DNA from: Streptomyces sp. SID8352
GTDB lineage: Bacteria > Actinomycetota > Actinomycetes > Streptomycetales > Streptomycetaceae
Assembly (NCBI RefSeq): GCF_009862265.1
Contig: NZ_WWGX01000104.1
Span: 124,183-188,182 of the forward strand
DNA length: 64,000 nucleotides
Reading direction: 5' to 3'
Below the pieces are notes generated by a model. The model did no database searches and was not told the DNA's origin. It saw only the letters and a program-made list of their open reading frames with translations. Every line of letters begins with the position of its first letter. Positions within the stretch are counted from its first letter, which is position 1. A program made the position numbers and the translations under genes. Shown piece after piece: positions 25,532 through 33,217 of the stretch.

Positions 25532-26160
25532 TCTTCCTCGCTCGCGACGGCGTTGAGCGCGGCGGCGGCGATGGCGCTGCCGCCGCGCCGGCCCCGGACG
25601 ATCAGGTGGTCCAGGCCCGAGGGGTGTGCGGCCAGGGCGTCCTTGGACTCGACCGCGCCGACGAAGCCGACGGGCACGCCGATGACGGCGGCCGGCCGGG
25701 GCGCGCCCTCCTCGATCATCTCCAGCAGCCGGAACAGCGCGGTCGGCGCGTTGCCGACGGCCACGACGGCGCCGTCGAGCCGGTCCCGCCACAGCTCCAG
25801 GGCGGCGGCGGTGCGGGTGGTGCCGAGCCGTTCGGCCAGGGCGGGCACGGAGGGGTCGCCCAGGGTGCACAGCACCTCGTTGTCGGCGGGCAGCCGCTTG
25901 CGGGTCACCCCGCTGGCCACCATCCGCACGTCGCACAGGATCGGTGCCCCGGCGCGCAGGGCCGCGCGGGCCCGGGCCACCACACCGTCGGTGCAGGAGA
26001 TGTCGCGGACGAGGTCGACCATGCCGCAGGCGTGGATCATCCGGACCGCGGCCGGGCGGACGTCGGCGGGCAGCGCCGAGAGGTCCGCCTCCGCGCGGAT
26101 CGTGGCGAAGGAACGGCGGTATATCGCCGCGCCGTCCTTCTCGTAGTCGTACGTGGTCAC
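25528..26160 (-). CDS. cobH: precorrin-8X methylmutase
   Basis: A 210-aa enzyme that moves the C11 methyl of precorrin-8X to C12, forming hydrogenobyrinic acid. It has DYEKDGAAIYRRSFATIRAE near the start, the catalytic His43 in VRMIHACGMVDL, GAPILCDVRMVASGV near 90 and AVIGVPVGFVGAVESKDAL near 165. GTG 26160 gives the family length and is preceded by GAGAAG; a much longer open frame upstream is low complexity. The stop overlaps the cobIJ start by four bases. A strong hairpin lies between it and cobG, suggesting it has its own promoter. Confidence 0.95.
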   Translation of the reverse strand: MTTYDYEKDGAAIYRRSFATIRAEADLSALPADVRPAAVRMIHACGMVDLVRDISCTDGVVARARAALRAGAPILCDVRMVASGVTRKRLPADNEVLCTLGDPSVPALAERLGTTRTAAALELWRDRLDGAVVAVGNAPTALFRLLEMIEEGAPRPAAVIGVPVGFVGAVESKDALAAHPSGLDHLIVRGRRGGSAIAAAALNAVASEEE

Positions 26161-26297
26161 GGTGTCTTCTCGCTGCTCTCGGTCGTCTGACGGTCGGTGG
26201 GTCGTCGTGCGGTCACGGGGTGCGGGGCCGCCCGTGCCGCCGGGCACCGGGGGTGCGCGGGCGGACGGGGGCGTCGGCCGGCCCCGGGGCGGGCCGG

Positions 26298-26342
26298 GGC
26301 GGGTGCCAGGGGCGGCGCGTCCCGCCGCCCCTGGCACCCGCC
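26298..26342. terminator. 20-bp perfect hairpin between cobG and cobH
   Basis: GGCGGGTGCCAGGGGCGGCG (26298-26317) pairs perfectly with CGCCGCCCCTGGCACCCGCC (26323-26342) around a five-base loop. It lies 75 bases beyond the cobG stop on the minus strand and 138 bases before the cobH start. It should terminate cobG transcription, or act as an attenuator if cobGH are cotranscribed. No run of T follows, as is usual in Streptomyces. Confidence 0.75.
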
Positions 26343-26416
26343 GGACGGGTCGGCGGCCCGGTGCCGTAACGGGGCGGCGCGGGCGGCGGTGTGCCGCGGG
26401 CGTCGGGACGCGCAGG

Positions 26417-27868
26417 TCACGGGGCGAGGTCCGCCAGCGCGGCGGCGAGGCCGGAGGGGCCGGAGAGAGCGACGGTGGGCGACGGCCCGTCCCCGGCGGC
26501 GGTCAGCAGATAGCCGCCGTCCGGGACGGCCACCAGGTCCAGATGGGGGCCGCGCGGACGCCCGCACCGGCGCTCGCAGCCCGACCAGTACAGCGGGAGC
26601 GGCGTCCGGGGCGCTAGGACGTCGGGAGCCGGGGCGCCGGGAACGGGAGCGTCGGGAGCCGGGCCGCCCGGAACGGGAGCGTCGGGAGTGGGGGCGCCCG
26701 AGGCCGGGCCCGCGGGAAGGGCGGCGTCCGGGGCCGGGCCCGCGGTGTCGGAGGCCCCCGGAGCCGGGCCGTCGGACCCGGGGGCCGGGCCGGTGAGGGC
26801 GCGGGCCGCGTCGGCCCGCACGTCCGCGTGCGACCGGGCGCATCCCGGCCGTCCGACGCACGCCCCCACCAGGGGCCAGGGCGAGGCGGGATCGGTGACG
26901 AGGCCGGTGGCCGCGAGGTCCGCGAGAGCCGTCGCGCGCCCGGCCGCGTCCAGCCCGGCGGCGGGCACGACGACGCTCCGCCACGGCGTCAGCCGCAGCT
27001 CCCCGCCGGCGCCCCGGGCCGCCGCGCGGATCAGCTCCCGCCACTGGACCGCCGTGATCCGGCCGAACCGGGCGTGCGCGCAGAGCGCCGTCCCGGCCGC
27101 CCCCGGCGCGGGCTCCGGCGCGCGCCCCGTGGCCGCCGGCACCCGGGCCCAGGCGATGCCCGCGCCGGCCAGACGCTCCCCGACGGCGTTGAGCAGCGCC
27201 TCGGGGGCGGTGCCCAGTTCGGCCACCCGCCAGGCCCGCGCCCCCGCCGCCGCCAGGAACTCCTCGGCCGCCAGCAGCGCCGCGCGGGGCGCGTCACCGG
27301 CGGCCAGGCGCAGCACCTCGCGGGACGCCCCGACACCCAGCAGCGCGGCACCGCCCGCGGCGGCCCGCACCGTCACATCGGCGCCGAGCCCCGCGACATC
27401 TCCCCGCCCGTCGTCCAGCGCGAACAGGAACCGGCCGGACAGCTCCCGGGCCGCCGGGCTCGCGCAGAGCGCCGCGTCCAGCTCCGTCAGCCAGGGGCGC
27501 ACCTCGCGCTCCCCGCCCCCGTCCAGGCCGGACAGCGGCGAGGCCACGACGTTGCGCACCCGCTCGTGACCGGGCGCGGGCAACAGCCCCGCCGCGTCCA
27601 GCAGTCCGGCCAGTTCCGGGCCGCGCCCGGCGTCCAGACCTCGCACCTGCACATTGCCGCGCGAAGTGAGATGAAGATCTCCGTCGCCCCACCGTGCCAC
27701 CGCGGCCAGCGCTTCCGCCTGCTCCACGGTGACCACGCCGCCCGGGACCCGCACCCTGGCCAACGCGCCGTCGTCGGCGGTGTGCAGGCGCAACGACCCC
27801 GGGCAGGCGTCGCCGCGGTCCCGGTGGACGGCCGCGACCTGGGGCGGAGGAGTGAGGGGGGTCGGCAT
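26417..27868 (-). CDS. cobG: precorrin-3B synthase with an expanded Pro/Ala linker
   Basis: A 483-aa member of the nitrite/sulphite reductase fold that uses O2 and a 4Fe-4S cluster to convert precorrin-3A to 3B, the step defining the aerobic route. It has DGDLHLTSRGNVQVRGL near 65 and HERVRNVVASPL near 105. The cluster ligands are intact as CVGRPGC (C-x5-C) and CERRC (C-x3-C). Between them lies an unusual insert of about 80 residues built from GPAPD/APVPG-type repeats. ATG 27868 is taken; an in-frame ATG at 27880 is equally possible, as neither has a clear ribosome binding site. It is divergent from cobN. Confidence 0.9.
   Translation of the reverse strand: MPTPLTPPPQVAAVHRDRGDACPGSLRLHTADDGALARVRVPGGVVTVEQAEALAAVARWGDGDLHLTSRGNVQVRGLDAGRGPELAGLLDAAGLLPAPGHERVRNVVASPLSGLDGGGEREVRPWLTELDAALCASPAARELSGRFLFALDDGRGDVAGLGADVTVRAAAGGAALLGVGASREVLRLAAGDAPRAALLAAEEFLAAAGARAWRVAELGTAPEALLNAVGERLAGAGIAWARVPAATGRAPEPAPGAAGTALCAHARFGRITAVQWRELIRAAARGAGGELRLTPWRSVVVPAAGLDAAGRATALADLAATGLVTDPASPWPLVGACVGRPGCARSHADVRADAARALTGPAPGSDGPAPGASDTAGPAPDAALPAGPASGAPTPDAPVPGGPAPDAPVPGAPAPDVLAPRTPLPLYWSGCERRCGRPRGPHLDLVAVPDGGYLLTAAGDGPSPTVALSGPSGLAAALADLAP
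26600..26790 (-). repeat. in-frame minisatellite inside cobG
   Basis: Imperfect units of about 30 bases containing GGAACGGGAGCGTCGGGAGC and related words lie inside cobG and encode alternating GPAPDAPVPGAPAPD-like residues. All length changes keep frame. The repeats fall exactly between the two cysteine pairs of the Fe-S site. Confidence 0.75.
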
Positions 27869-27943
27869 GGCGGCGAGCATACCGACCGCCGATCCCGCCG
27901 GCTCCGCTGCCTTTCCCCCGCCCCACGGACGGCGAAGGGCGCT

Positions 27944-28115
27944 TACTATGCTCCCTGGCGGGCCATCCAGCCCGCCATCGCCAGGACGGCGACATGGGAG
28001 GAAGCCCGGTGCGAATCCGGCGCGGTCCCGCCACTGTGAGCCCGGCCGACAGGCCGGGCGAGTCAGGAACTCCCGCCGTCTCCCACCGCCCGGGGCGAGG
28101 ATCCCGAGGAAGGCC
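27944..28115 (+). ncRNA. cobalamin riboswitch upstream of cobN
   Basis: The leader of cobN carries the conserved AdoCbl riboswitch core: GGAAGCCCGGTGCGAATCC (28008-28026), then GCGCGGTCCCGCCACTGTG, a GC hairpin (GCCCGGCCGACAGGCCGGGC) and GAGTCAGGA (B12 box region) near 28060-28070. A TACTAT at 27944-27949 is a plausible -10, putting transcription start near 27956. A GAGGA-type ribosome binding site lies shortly before the ATG at 28125. Binding of adenosylcobalamin should lower cobN expression, probably by blocking ribosome access, as I see no clear intrinsic terminator. The 5' boundary is approximate. Confidence 0.93.
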
Positions 28116-28124
28116 AGACGACGC

Positions 28125-31100
28125 ATGCCGCAATTCCCCGGGGAGCGTTCCGAGACCCCCCGCGTCCTGCTCCTGTCGACGTCCGACACCGACCTGCTGA
28201 GCGCCCGCGCCGCCGACGGCCCCGTCGCCTACCGCTTCGCCAACCCCGCCCGCCTCCCGCTCGACGACCTGCCCGCCCTCCTCGACGGCGTCGGCCTGGT
28301 CGTCGTCCGGCTCCTCGGCGGACTGCGCGCCTGGGAGGAGGGGCTCGACCTGCTCCTCGCCGACGGCCGCCCCGTCGTCGTCCTCAGCGGCGAACAGGCC
28401 CCCGACGCCCAGCTCATGGCCGCCTCCACGGTCCCCGTCGGCCTCGCCGCCGAGGCCCACGCCTACCTCGCCCACGGCGGCCCCGCCAACCTGGCCCAGC
28501 TCGCCCGCTTCCTCTCCGACACCGTCCTGCTCACCGGCCACGGCTTCGAGGCCCCCGCGCCCGCCCCCACCTGGGGCCCGCTGGAGCGCACCCCCGGCCC
28601 GGAGACCGACGGCCCCACCGTCGCGGTGCTCTACTACCGCGCCCACCATATGAGCGGCAACACCGCCTTCGTGCACGCCCTCTGCGACGCCGTCGAGGCC
28701 GCGGGGGCCAGGGCCCTGCCGCTCCACGTGGCCTCGCTGCGCTCGCCCGAACCCGCTCTGGTCGACGCGCTGCGCGAGGCCGACGCCATCGTCACCACCG
28801 TCCTCGCCGCCGGCGGCACGCGGCCCGCCGAGGCCTCGGCGGGCGGCGACGACGAGTCCTGGGACGCGGGCGCCCTCACCGCCCTGGACGTGCCGATCCT
28901 CCAGGCCCTGTGCCTCACCGGCTCCCGCGACGACTGGAGCGACAACGACGAGGGCGTCTCCCCGCTCGACGCCGCCAGCCAGATCGCCGTCCCCGAGTTC
29001 GACGGCCGCCTCATCACCGTGCCGTTCTCCTTCAAGGAGATCGACGCCGACGGGCTGCCCGTCTACGTCGCCGACCCCGAACGCGCCGCCCGCGTCGCCG
29101 GGACCGCCGTCCGCCACGCCCGGCTCCGGCACATCCCGGCCGCCGAGAAGCGGCTCGCCCTCGTGCTGTCCGCCTACCCCACCAAGCACTCCCGCATCGG
29201 CAACGCCGTCGGACTCGACACTCCCGCGAGCGCCGTCGCCCTGCTGCGACGGCTGCTCGCCGAGGGCTACGACTTCGGGGACGCCGCGATACCCGGGCTG
29301 GAATCCGGCGACGGCGACGAACTGATCCGCGCGCTGATCGACGCGGGCGGCCACGACCAGGACTGGCTCACCGAGGAGCAGCTCGCCCGCAACCCGGTCC
29401 GCATCCCCGCCGCCGACTACCGCCGCTGGTACGCCGCCCTCCCCGCCACCCTGCGCGAGGCCGTCGAGCGGCACTGGGGGCCGCCGCCCGGCGAGATGTT
29501 CGTCGACCGCAGCCGCGACCCCGACGGCGACATCGTCCTGGCCGCCCTGCGCTTCGGGAACCTCCTCGTCCTCATCCAGCCGCCGCGCGGCTTCGGCGAG
29601 AACCCGATCGCCATCTACCACGACCCCGACCTGCCGCCCTCGCACCACTACCTCGCCGCCTACCGCTGGATCGCCGCCCCGCGCTCCGAGGGCGGCTTCG
29701 GCGCCGACGCCATGGTCCACCTGGGCAAGCACGGCAACCTGGAGTGGCTGCCCGGCAAGAACGCCGGGCTCTCCGCCGCCTGCGGCCCCGACGCCGCCCT
29801 CGGCGACCTGCCCCTCGTCTACCCCTTCCTGGTCAACGACCCCGGCGAGGGGACCCAGGCCAAGCGCCGGGTCCACGCCACGCTCGTCGACCACCTCGTC
29901 CCGCCCATGGCCCGGGCCGACTCCTACGGCGACATCGCGCGCCTGGAGCAACTCCTCGACGAGTACGCCCAGATCTCCGCCATGGACCCTGCCAAGCTGC
30001 CCGCCATCCGCGCCCAGATCTGGACCCTCATCCGGGCCGCCCGCCTCGACCACGACCTCGGTCTGGAGGACCGGCCCGACGACGACGGCTTCGACGACTT
30101 CCTGCTGCACGTCGACGGCTGGCTCTGCGAGGTCAAGGACGCCCAGATCCGCGACGGCCTGCACGTCCTCGGCAGCCCGCCCGAAGGCGCGGACCGCGTC
30201 AACCTCGTCCTCGCCGTCCTGCGCGCCCGCCAGATCTGGGGCGGCACCACCGCCCTGCCCGGCCTGCGCGAAGCCCTCGGCCTCGACGAGGCCCGCGCCA
30301 CCCGCACCACCGCCGACGAGGCCGAGGCCCGCGCCCGCGCCCTCGTCCAGGCGATGGAGGACGCCGGCTGGGACCCGGCCGCCGTCCCCGCGGAACACGG
30401 CGAACAGGTCGCCGCCGTACTGGAGTTCGCCGCCCGCGAGGTCGTCCCCCGACTCGCCGGGACCACCGCCGAACTCGACCACGCCGTGCACGCCCTGAAC
30501 GGCGGCTTCGTCCCCGCCGGACCCTCCGGCTCCCCGCTGCGGGGCCTGGTCAACGTGCTGCCGACCGGCCGCAACTTCTACTCCGTCGACCCCAAGGCCG
30601 TCCCCTCCCGGCTCGCCTGGGAGACGGGGCAGGCGCTCGCCGACTCCCTCCTGGAGCGCTACCGCGCCGACAACGGGGAGTGGCCCACCTCCGTCGGCCT
30701 GTCCCTGTGGGGCACCAGCGCCATGCGCACCGCGGGCGACGACGTGGCCGAGGCCCTCGCCCTGCTCGGCGTCCGCCCCGTCTGGGACGACGCCTCCCGC
30801 CGCGTCACCGGTCTCGAGCCCGTCCCGGCGGCCGAACTCGGCCGCCCCCGCATCGACGTCACCCTGCGCATCTCGGGCTTCTTCCGCGACGCCTTCCCGC
30901 ACACCGTCGGCCTCCTCGACGACGCCGTGCGCATGGCGGCGGGCCTGGACGAACCCGACGAGGCCAACCACGTCCGCGCCCACGTCCGCGCCGACCTGGC
31001 CGAGCACGGCGACGAACGCCGGGCCACCACCCGTATCTTCGGCTCCCGCCCCGGCACCTACGGCGCCGGACTGCTCCAGCTCATCGACTCCCGCGACTGG

Positions 31101-31751
31101 CGCACCGACGCCGACCTCGCGGAGGTCTACACCGTGTGGGGCGGCTACGCCTACGGCCGCGAACTCGACGGCCGCCCGGCCCGCGCGGAGATGGAGACCG
31201 CGTACCGGCGCATCGCCGTCGCCGCCAAGAACACCGACACCCGCGAGCACGACATCGCGGACTCCGACGACTACTTCCAGTACCACGGCGGCATGGTCGC
31301 CACCGTCCGCGCCCTGCGCGGCACCGCCCCCGAGGCGTACATCGGGGACTCCACCCGCCCCGAGACCGTCCGCACCCGCACCCTGGTCGAGGAGACCTCC
31401 CGGGTCTTCCGCGCCCGGGTGGTCAACCCCAAGTGGATCGAGGCGATGCGCCGCCACGGCTACAAGGGCGCCTTCGAACTCGCCGCCACCGTGGACTACC
31501 TGTTCGGCTACGACGCCACCACCGGCGTGGTCGCCGACTGGATGTACGACAAGCTCACCGAGACGTACGTCCTCGACCCCACCAACCGCGAGTTCCTCCA
31601 GCAGGCCAACCCCTGGGCCCTGCACGGCATCGCCGAACGCCTCCTGGAAGCCGAGTCCCGGGGCCTCTGGCAGCACCCCGACCCCGCCCTCCTGGAGGCA
31701 CTCCGCCAGGCGTACCTGGAGACCGAGGGCGATCTGGAGCAGCAGGACTGA
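28125..31751 (+). CDS. cobN: cobaltochelatase subunit CobN
   Basis: A 1208-aa large subunit of the aerobic ATP-dependent cobaltochelatase (CobNST or CobN with ChlID-type partners), which inserts Co2+ into hydrogenobyrinic acid a,c-diamide. Length and blocks fit the family: VLYYRAHHMSGN near 170, LALVLSAYPTKHSRIGNAVGL near 345, DAMVHLGKHGNLEWLPGK near 527, GRNFYSVDPKAVPS near 815, and the C-terminal DSDDYFQYHGGM near 1046. ATG 28125 follows the riboswitch directly. The AAA+ partner subunits are not in the window. A 15-bp hairpin terminator follows the stop immediately. Confidence 0.97.
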   Translation: MPQFPGERSETPRVLLLSTSDTDLLSARAADGPVAYRFANPARLPLDDLPALLDGVGLVVVRLLGGLRAWEEGLDLLLADGRPVVVLSGEQAPDAQLMAASTVPVGLAAEAHAYLAHGGPANLAQLARFLSDTVLLTGHGFEAPAPAPTWGPLERTPGPETDGPTVAVLYYRAHHMSGNTAFVHALCDAVEAAGARALPLHVASLRSPEPALVDALREADAIVTTVLAAGGTRPAEASAGGDDESWDAGALTALDVPILQALCLTGSRDDWSDNDEGVSPLDAASQIAVPEFDGRLITVPFSFKEIDADGLPVYVADPERAARVAGTAVRHARLRHIPAAEKRLALVLSAYPTKHSRIGNAVGLDTPASAVALLRRLLAEGYDFGDAAIPGLESGDGDELIRALIDAGGHDQDWLTEEQLARNPVRIPAADYRRWYAALPATLREAVERHWGPPPGEMFVDRSRDPDGDIVLAALRFGNLLVLIQPPRGFGENPIAIYHDPDLPPSHHYLAAYRWIAAPRSEGGFGADAMVHLGKHGNLEWLPGKNAGLSAACGPDAALGDLPLVYPFLVNDPGEGTQAKRRVHATLVDHLVPPMARADSYGDIARLEQLLDEYAQISAMDPAKLPAIRAQIWTLIRAARLDHDLGLEDRPDDDGFDDFLLHVDGWLCEVKDAQIRDGLHVLGSPPEGADRVNLVLAVLRARQIWGGTTALPGLREALGLDEARATRTTADEAEARARALVQAMEDAGWDPAAVPAEHGEQVAAVLEFAAREVVPRLAGTTAELDHAVHALNGGFVPAGPSGSPLRGLVNVLPTGRNFYSVDPKAVPSRLAWETGQALADSLLERYRADNGEWPTSVGLSLWGTSAMRTAGDDVAEALALLGVRPVWDDASRRVTGLEPVPAAELGRPRIDVTLRISGFFRDAFPHTVGLLDDAVRMAAGLDEPDEANHVRAHVRADLAEHGDERRATTRIFGSRPGTYGAGLLQLIDSRDWRTDADLAEVYTVWGGYAYGRELDGRPARAEMETAYRRIAVAAKNTDTREHDIADSDDYFQYHGGMVATVRALRGTAPEAYIGDSTRPETVRTRTLVEETSRVFRARVVNPKWIEAMRRHGYKGAFELAATVDYLFGYDATTGVVADWMYDKLTETYVLDPTNREFLQQANPWALHGIAERLLEAESRGLWQHPDPALLEALRQAYLETEGDLEQQD

Positions 31752-31753
31752 TC

Positions 31754-31788
31754 CCTCAGGACCGGGAGGGGCGCTCCCGGTCCTGAGG
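31754..31788 (+). terminator. terminator after cobN
   Basis: CCTCAGGACCGGGAG (31754-31768) pairs perfectly with CTCCCGGTCCTGAGG (31774-31788) around a five-base loop, starting two bases after the cobN stop. It ends the riboswitch-controlled unit. Confidence 0.9.
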
Positions 31789-31851
31789 AGCGTCCACGCC
31801 TCCGGTCCGGCCCGTCACCCCGGCCCGGGGGCGCGCCGACGGCTCTCTGCC

Positions 31852-32427
31852 ATGATCACGGAGGGCCCCCGTCCGACCCCGGCGCCCGCGGAGCGCGACC
31901 AGGCGAAGGGGCGGCACGGCCGGGAGCCGGTCGCCGCTTCGGCCGGGACGTCGGCGCCGGTCCGGGAGGACGGGGAGCGGGAGTTCACCGCGGAGGGGCT
32001 TCGTGCCGGTCCGCCGGACTGGTGGGCGTCTCCTCCACCTGTTGGACGCGGCGGCCGGGGCGGGACGGTGACTCCCTCCCCTGCCGCCGGTGCCGGGGCT
32101 TGGGCGCGGCCGGGGTCCGACGGGGACGACCCCGCCGAGGGTGTCGACGCGTGTCTGCGCGCTGTCCCGGCGGACGGGGCGGAGGGCCGCCCGGACGCAT
32201 GGGCGGTCGTCCGCCGCCGTCTCACGTCCGCCGCGCGGCGCCTGCCCGGGAACCGGGGACTGCTCTTCACCCCGGTCGCGGAGGCCGGCGCCGGTCACGC
32301 CCGAGCCCCTCGGCGGCCGGCCCGCGAGGGGCTCGGCCGCCGAGGGGCCGTCGTCGACCGGGCGGGCCTCCGGGTCAGGTCGTGCGGTGCGCCTCGGACG
32401 GGTCGATCAGTACCACGCTGGTGCTGA
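31852..32427 (+). CDS. possible small hypothetical protein
   Basis: A 191-codon open frame with mostly G/C third positions starts at ATG 31852 but lacks a ribosome binding site. It would overlap the 3' end of the convergent SMP-30 gene by about 50 bases. The product is rich in Gly, Pro, Arg and Ala with a DAWAVVRRRLTSAARRLPG segment and matches nothing I know. In DNA this GC-rich, long open frames arise by chance, so I give it only weak support. If it is not real, 31789-32374 holds no gene. Confidence 0.25.
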   Translation: MITEGPRPTPAPAERDQAKGRHGREPVAASAGTSAPVREDGEREFTAEGLRAGPPDWWASPPPVGRGGRGGTVTPSPAAGAGAWARPGSDGDDPAEGVDACLRAVPADGAEGRPDAWAVVRRRLTSAARRLPGNRGLLFTPVAEAGAGHARAPRRPAREGLGRRGAVVDRAGLRVRSCGAPRTGRSVPRWC

Positions 32428-33217
32428 CGCGCCTGTCCGCGAGGGCCTCGCCCAGCGGGCGTCCGCCGGTGTCGGCGAGGGTGACGAGCAGCCGCCCGGC
32501 TCCGTCGGCGCAGCAGGCGATGGGGAACCCCTGCCCGGTGTCGACCCGGGCGAGGAGCCGGCCGTCCCGGACCAGGGCGACGGCGTGGCCCGAGGTGGTG
32601 GCCACCCAGATCCCGTCCGGGGTGGCCCAGATCCCGTCCGGTCGCGCCGAGGCGCCGACCAGCGCGGCGATGTCGGCGTACTCGCGCCGGTCGCCCAGGC
32701 GGCCGTCGGCCCCGACGGTGAAGGCCGTCAGCCGCTGGGCGGTCGTCTCGGCGACGACCAGGGTCCTCCCGTCGTCGATCAGGGCGAGACCGTTGGGGAA
32801 CTCGATGCCCTCGGCGGCGACGTCGGCCGAGCCGTCCGCCGCGATCCGCAGCAGCCGGCCGGGCCGGGGCGGCTCGCCCGCGTGCGCGGCGAAGCCGACG
32901 TCGTCGACGTAGAGGTTGCCGTGCCGGTCGCCGACGAGGTCGCCGAGCGGGCCGGTGGCGAGTCCGTCCAGGTCCGCGTGGGTGGCGAAGCGTTCCCCCG
33001 TCCAGACCCCGATCCGCTTCTCGTGCATCATCGCGGCGACGAGCCTGCCGTCCGGGAGGAACCACAGCCCGTTCGGCACCGACTCGACGTCGGTCGCGGT
33101 CCAGGAGCCGCTCCGGTCGCTCCAGAGCCTCCCGCCCTGGGTGTCGGAGAGCCAGAGGGCGCCGTCGTGCCAGCGCGGCCCCTCGCCCCAGGTCATGCCG
33201 GTGGCGTAGGTCCTCAT
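32375..33217 (-). CDS. SMP-30/gluconolactonase family lactonase
   Basis: A 280-aa six-bladed beta-propeller of the SMP-30/luciferin-regenerating family. It starts MRTYATGMTWGEGPRWHDGA, with the first-blade metal-ligand Glu in GEGPRW, SVPNGLWFLPDGRLV near 48, DLVGDRHGNLYVDDVGF near 90 and the Asn in EFPNGLALIDDGRTLV near 138, plus ARPDGIWATPDG near 190. Such enzymes hydrolyse sugar or cyclic lactones using Ca2+ or Zn2+. It is the last gene of operon C, with its ATG overlapping the monooxygenase stop (ATGA). In context it may open a lactone or pyrone formed from the ring-cleavage product (inference). Confidence 0.88.
   Translation of the reverse strand: MRTYATGMTWGEGPRWHDGALWLSDTQGGRLWSDRSGSWTATDVESVPNGLWFLPDGRLVAAMMHEKRIGVWTGERFATHADLDGLATGPLGDLVGDRHGNLYVDDVGFAAHAGEPPRPGRLLRIAADGSADVAAEGIEFPNGLALIDDGRTLVVAETTAQRLTAFTVGADGRLGDRREYADIAALVGASARPDGIWATPDGIWVATTSGHAVALVRDGRLLARVDTGQGFPIACCADGAGRLLVTLADTGGRPLGEALADRRVSTSVVLIDPSEAHRTT

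Noticed and set aside
27294..31676. Very long open frame (about 1460 codons) on the minus strand opposite cobN
   Set aside because: It mirrors cobN codon by codon and has Gly/Val/Asp/Glu-rich low-complexity translation with no motif. High GC in third positions keeps the opposite frame free of stops.
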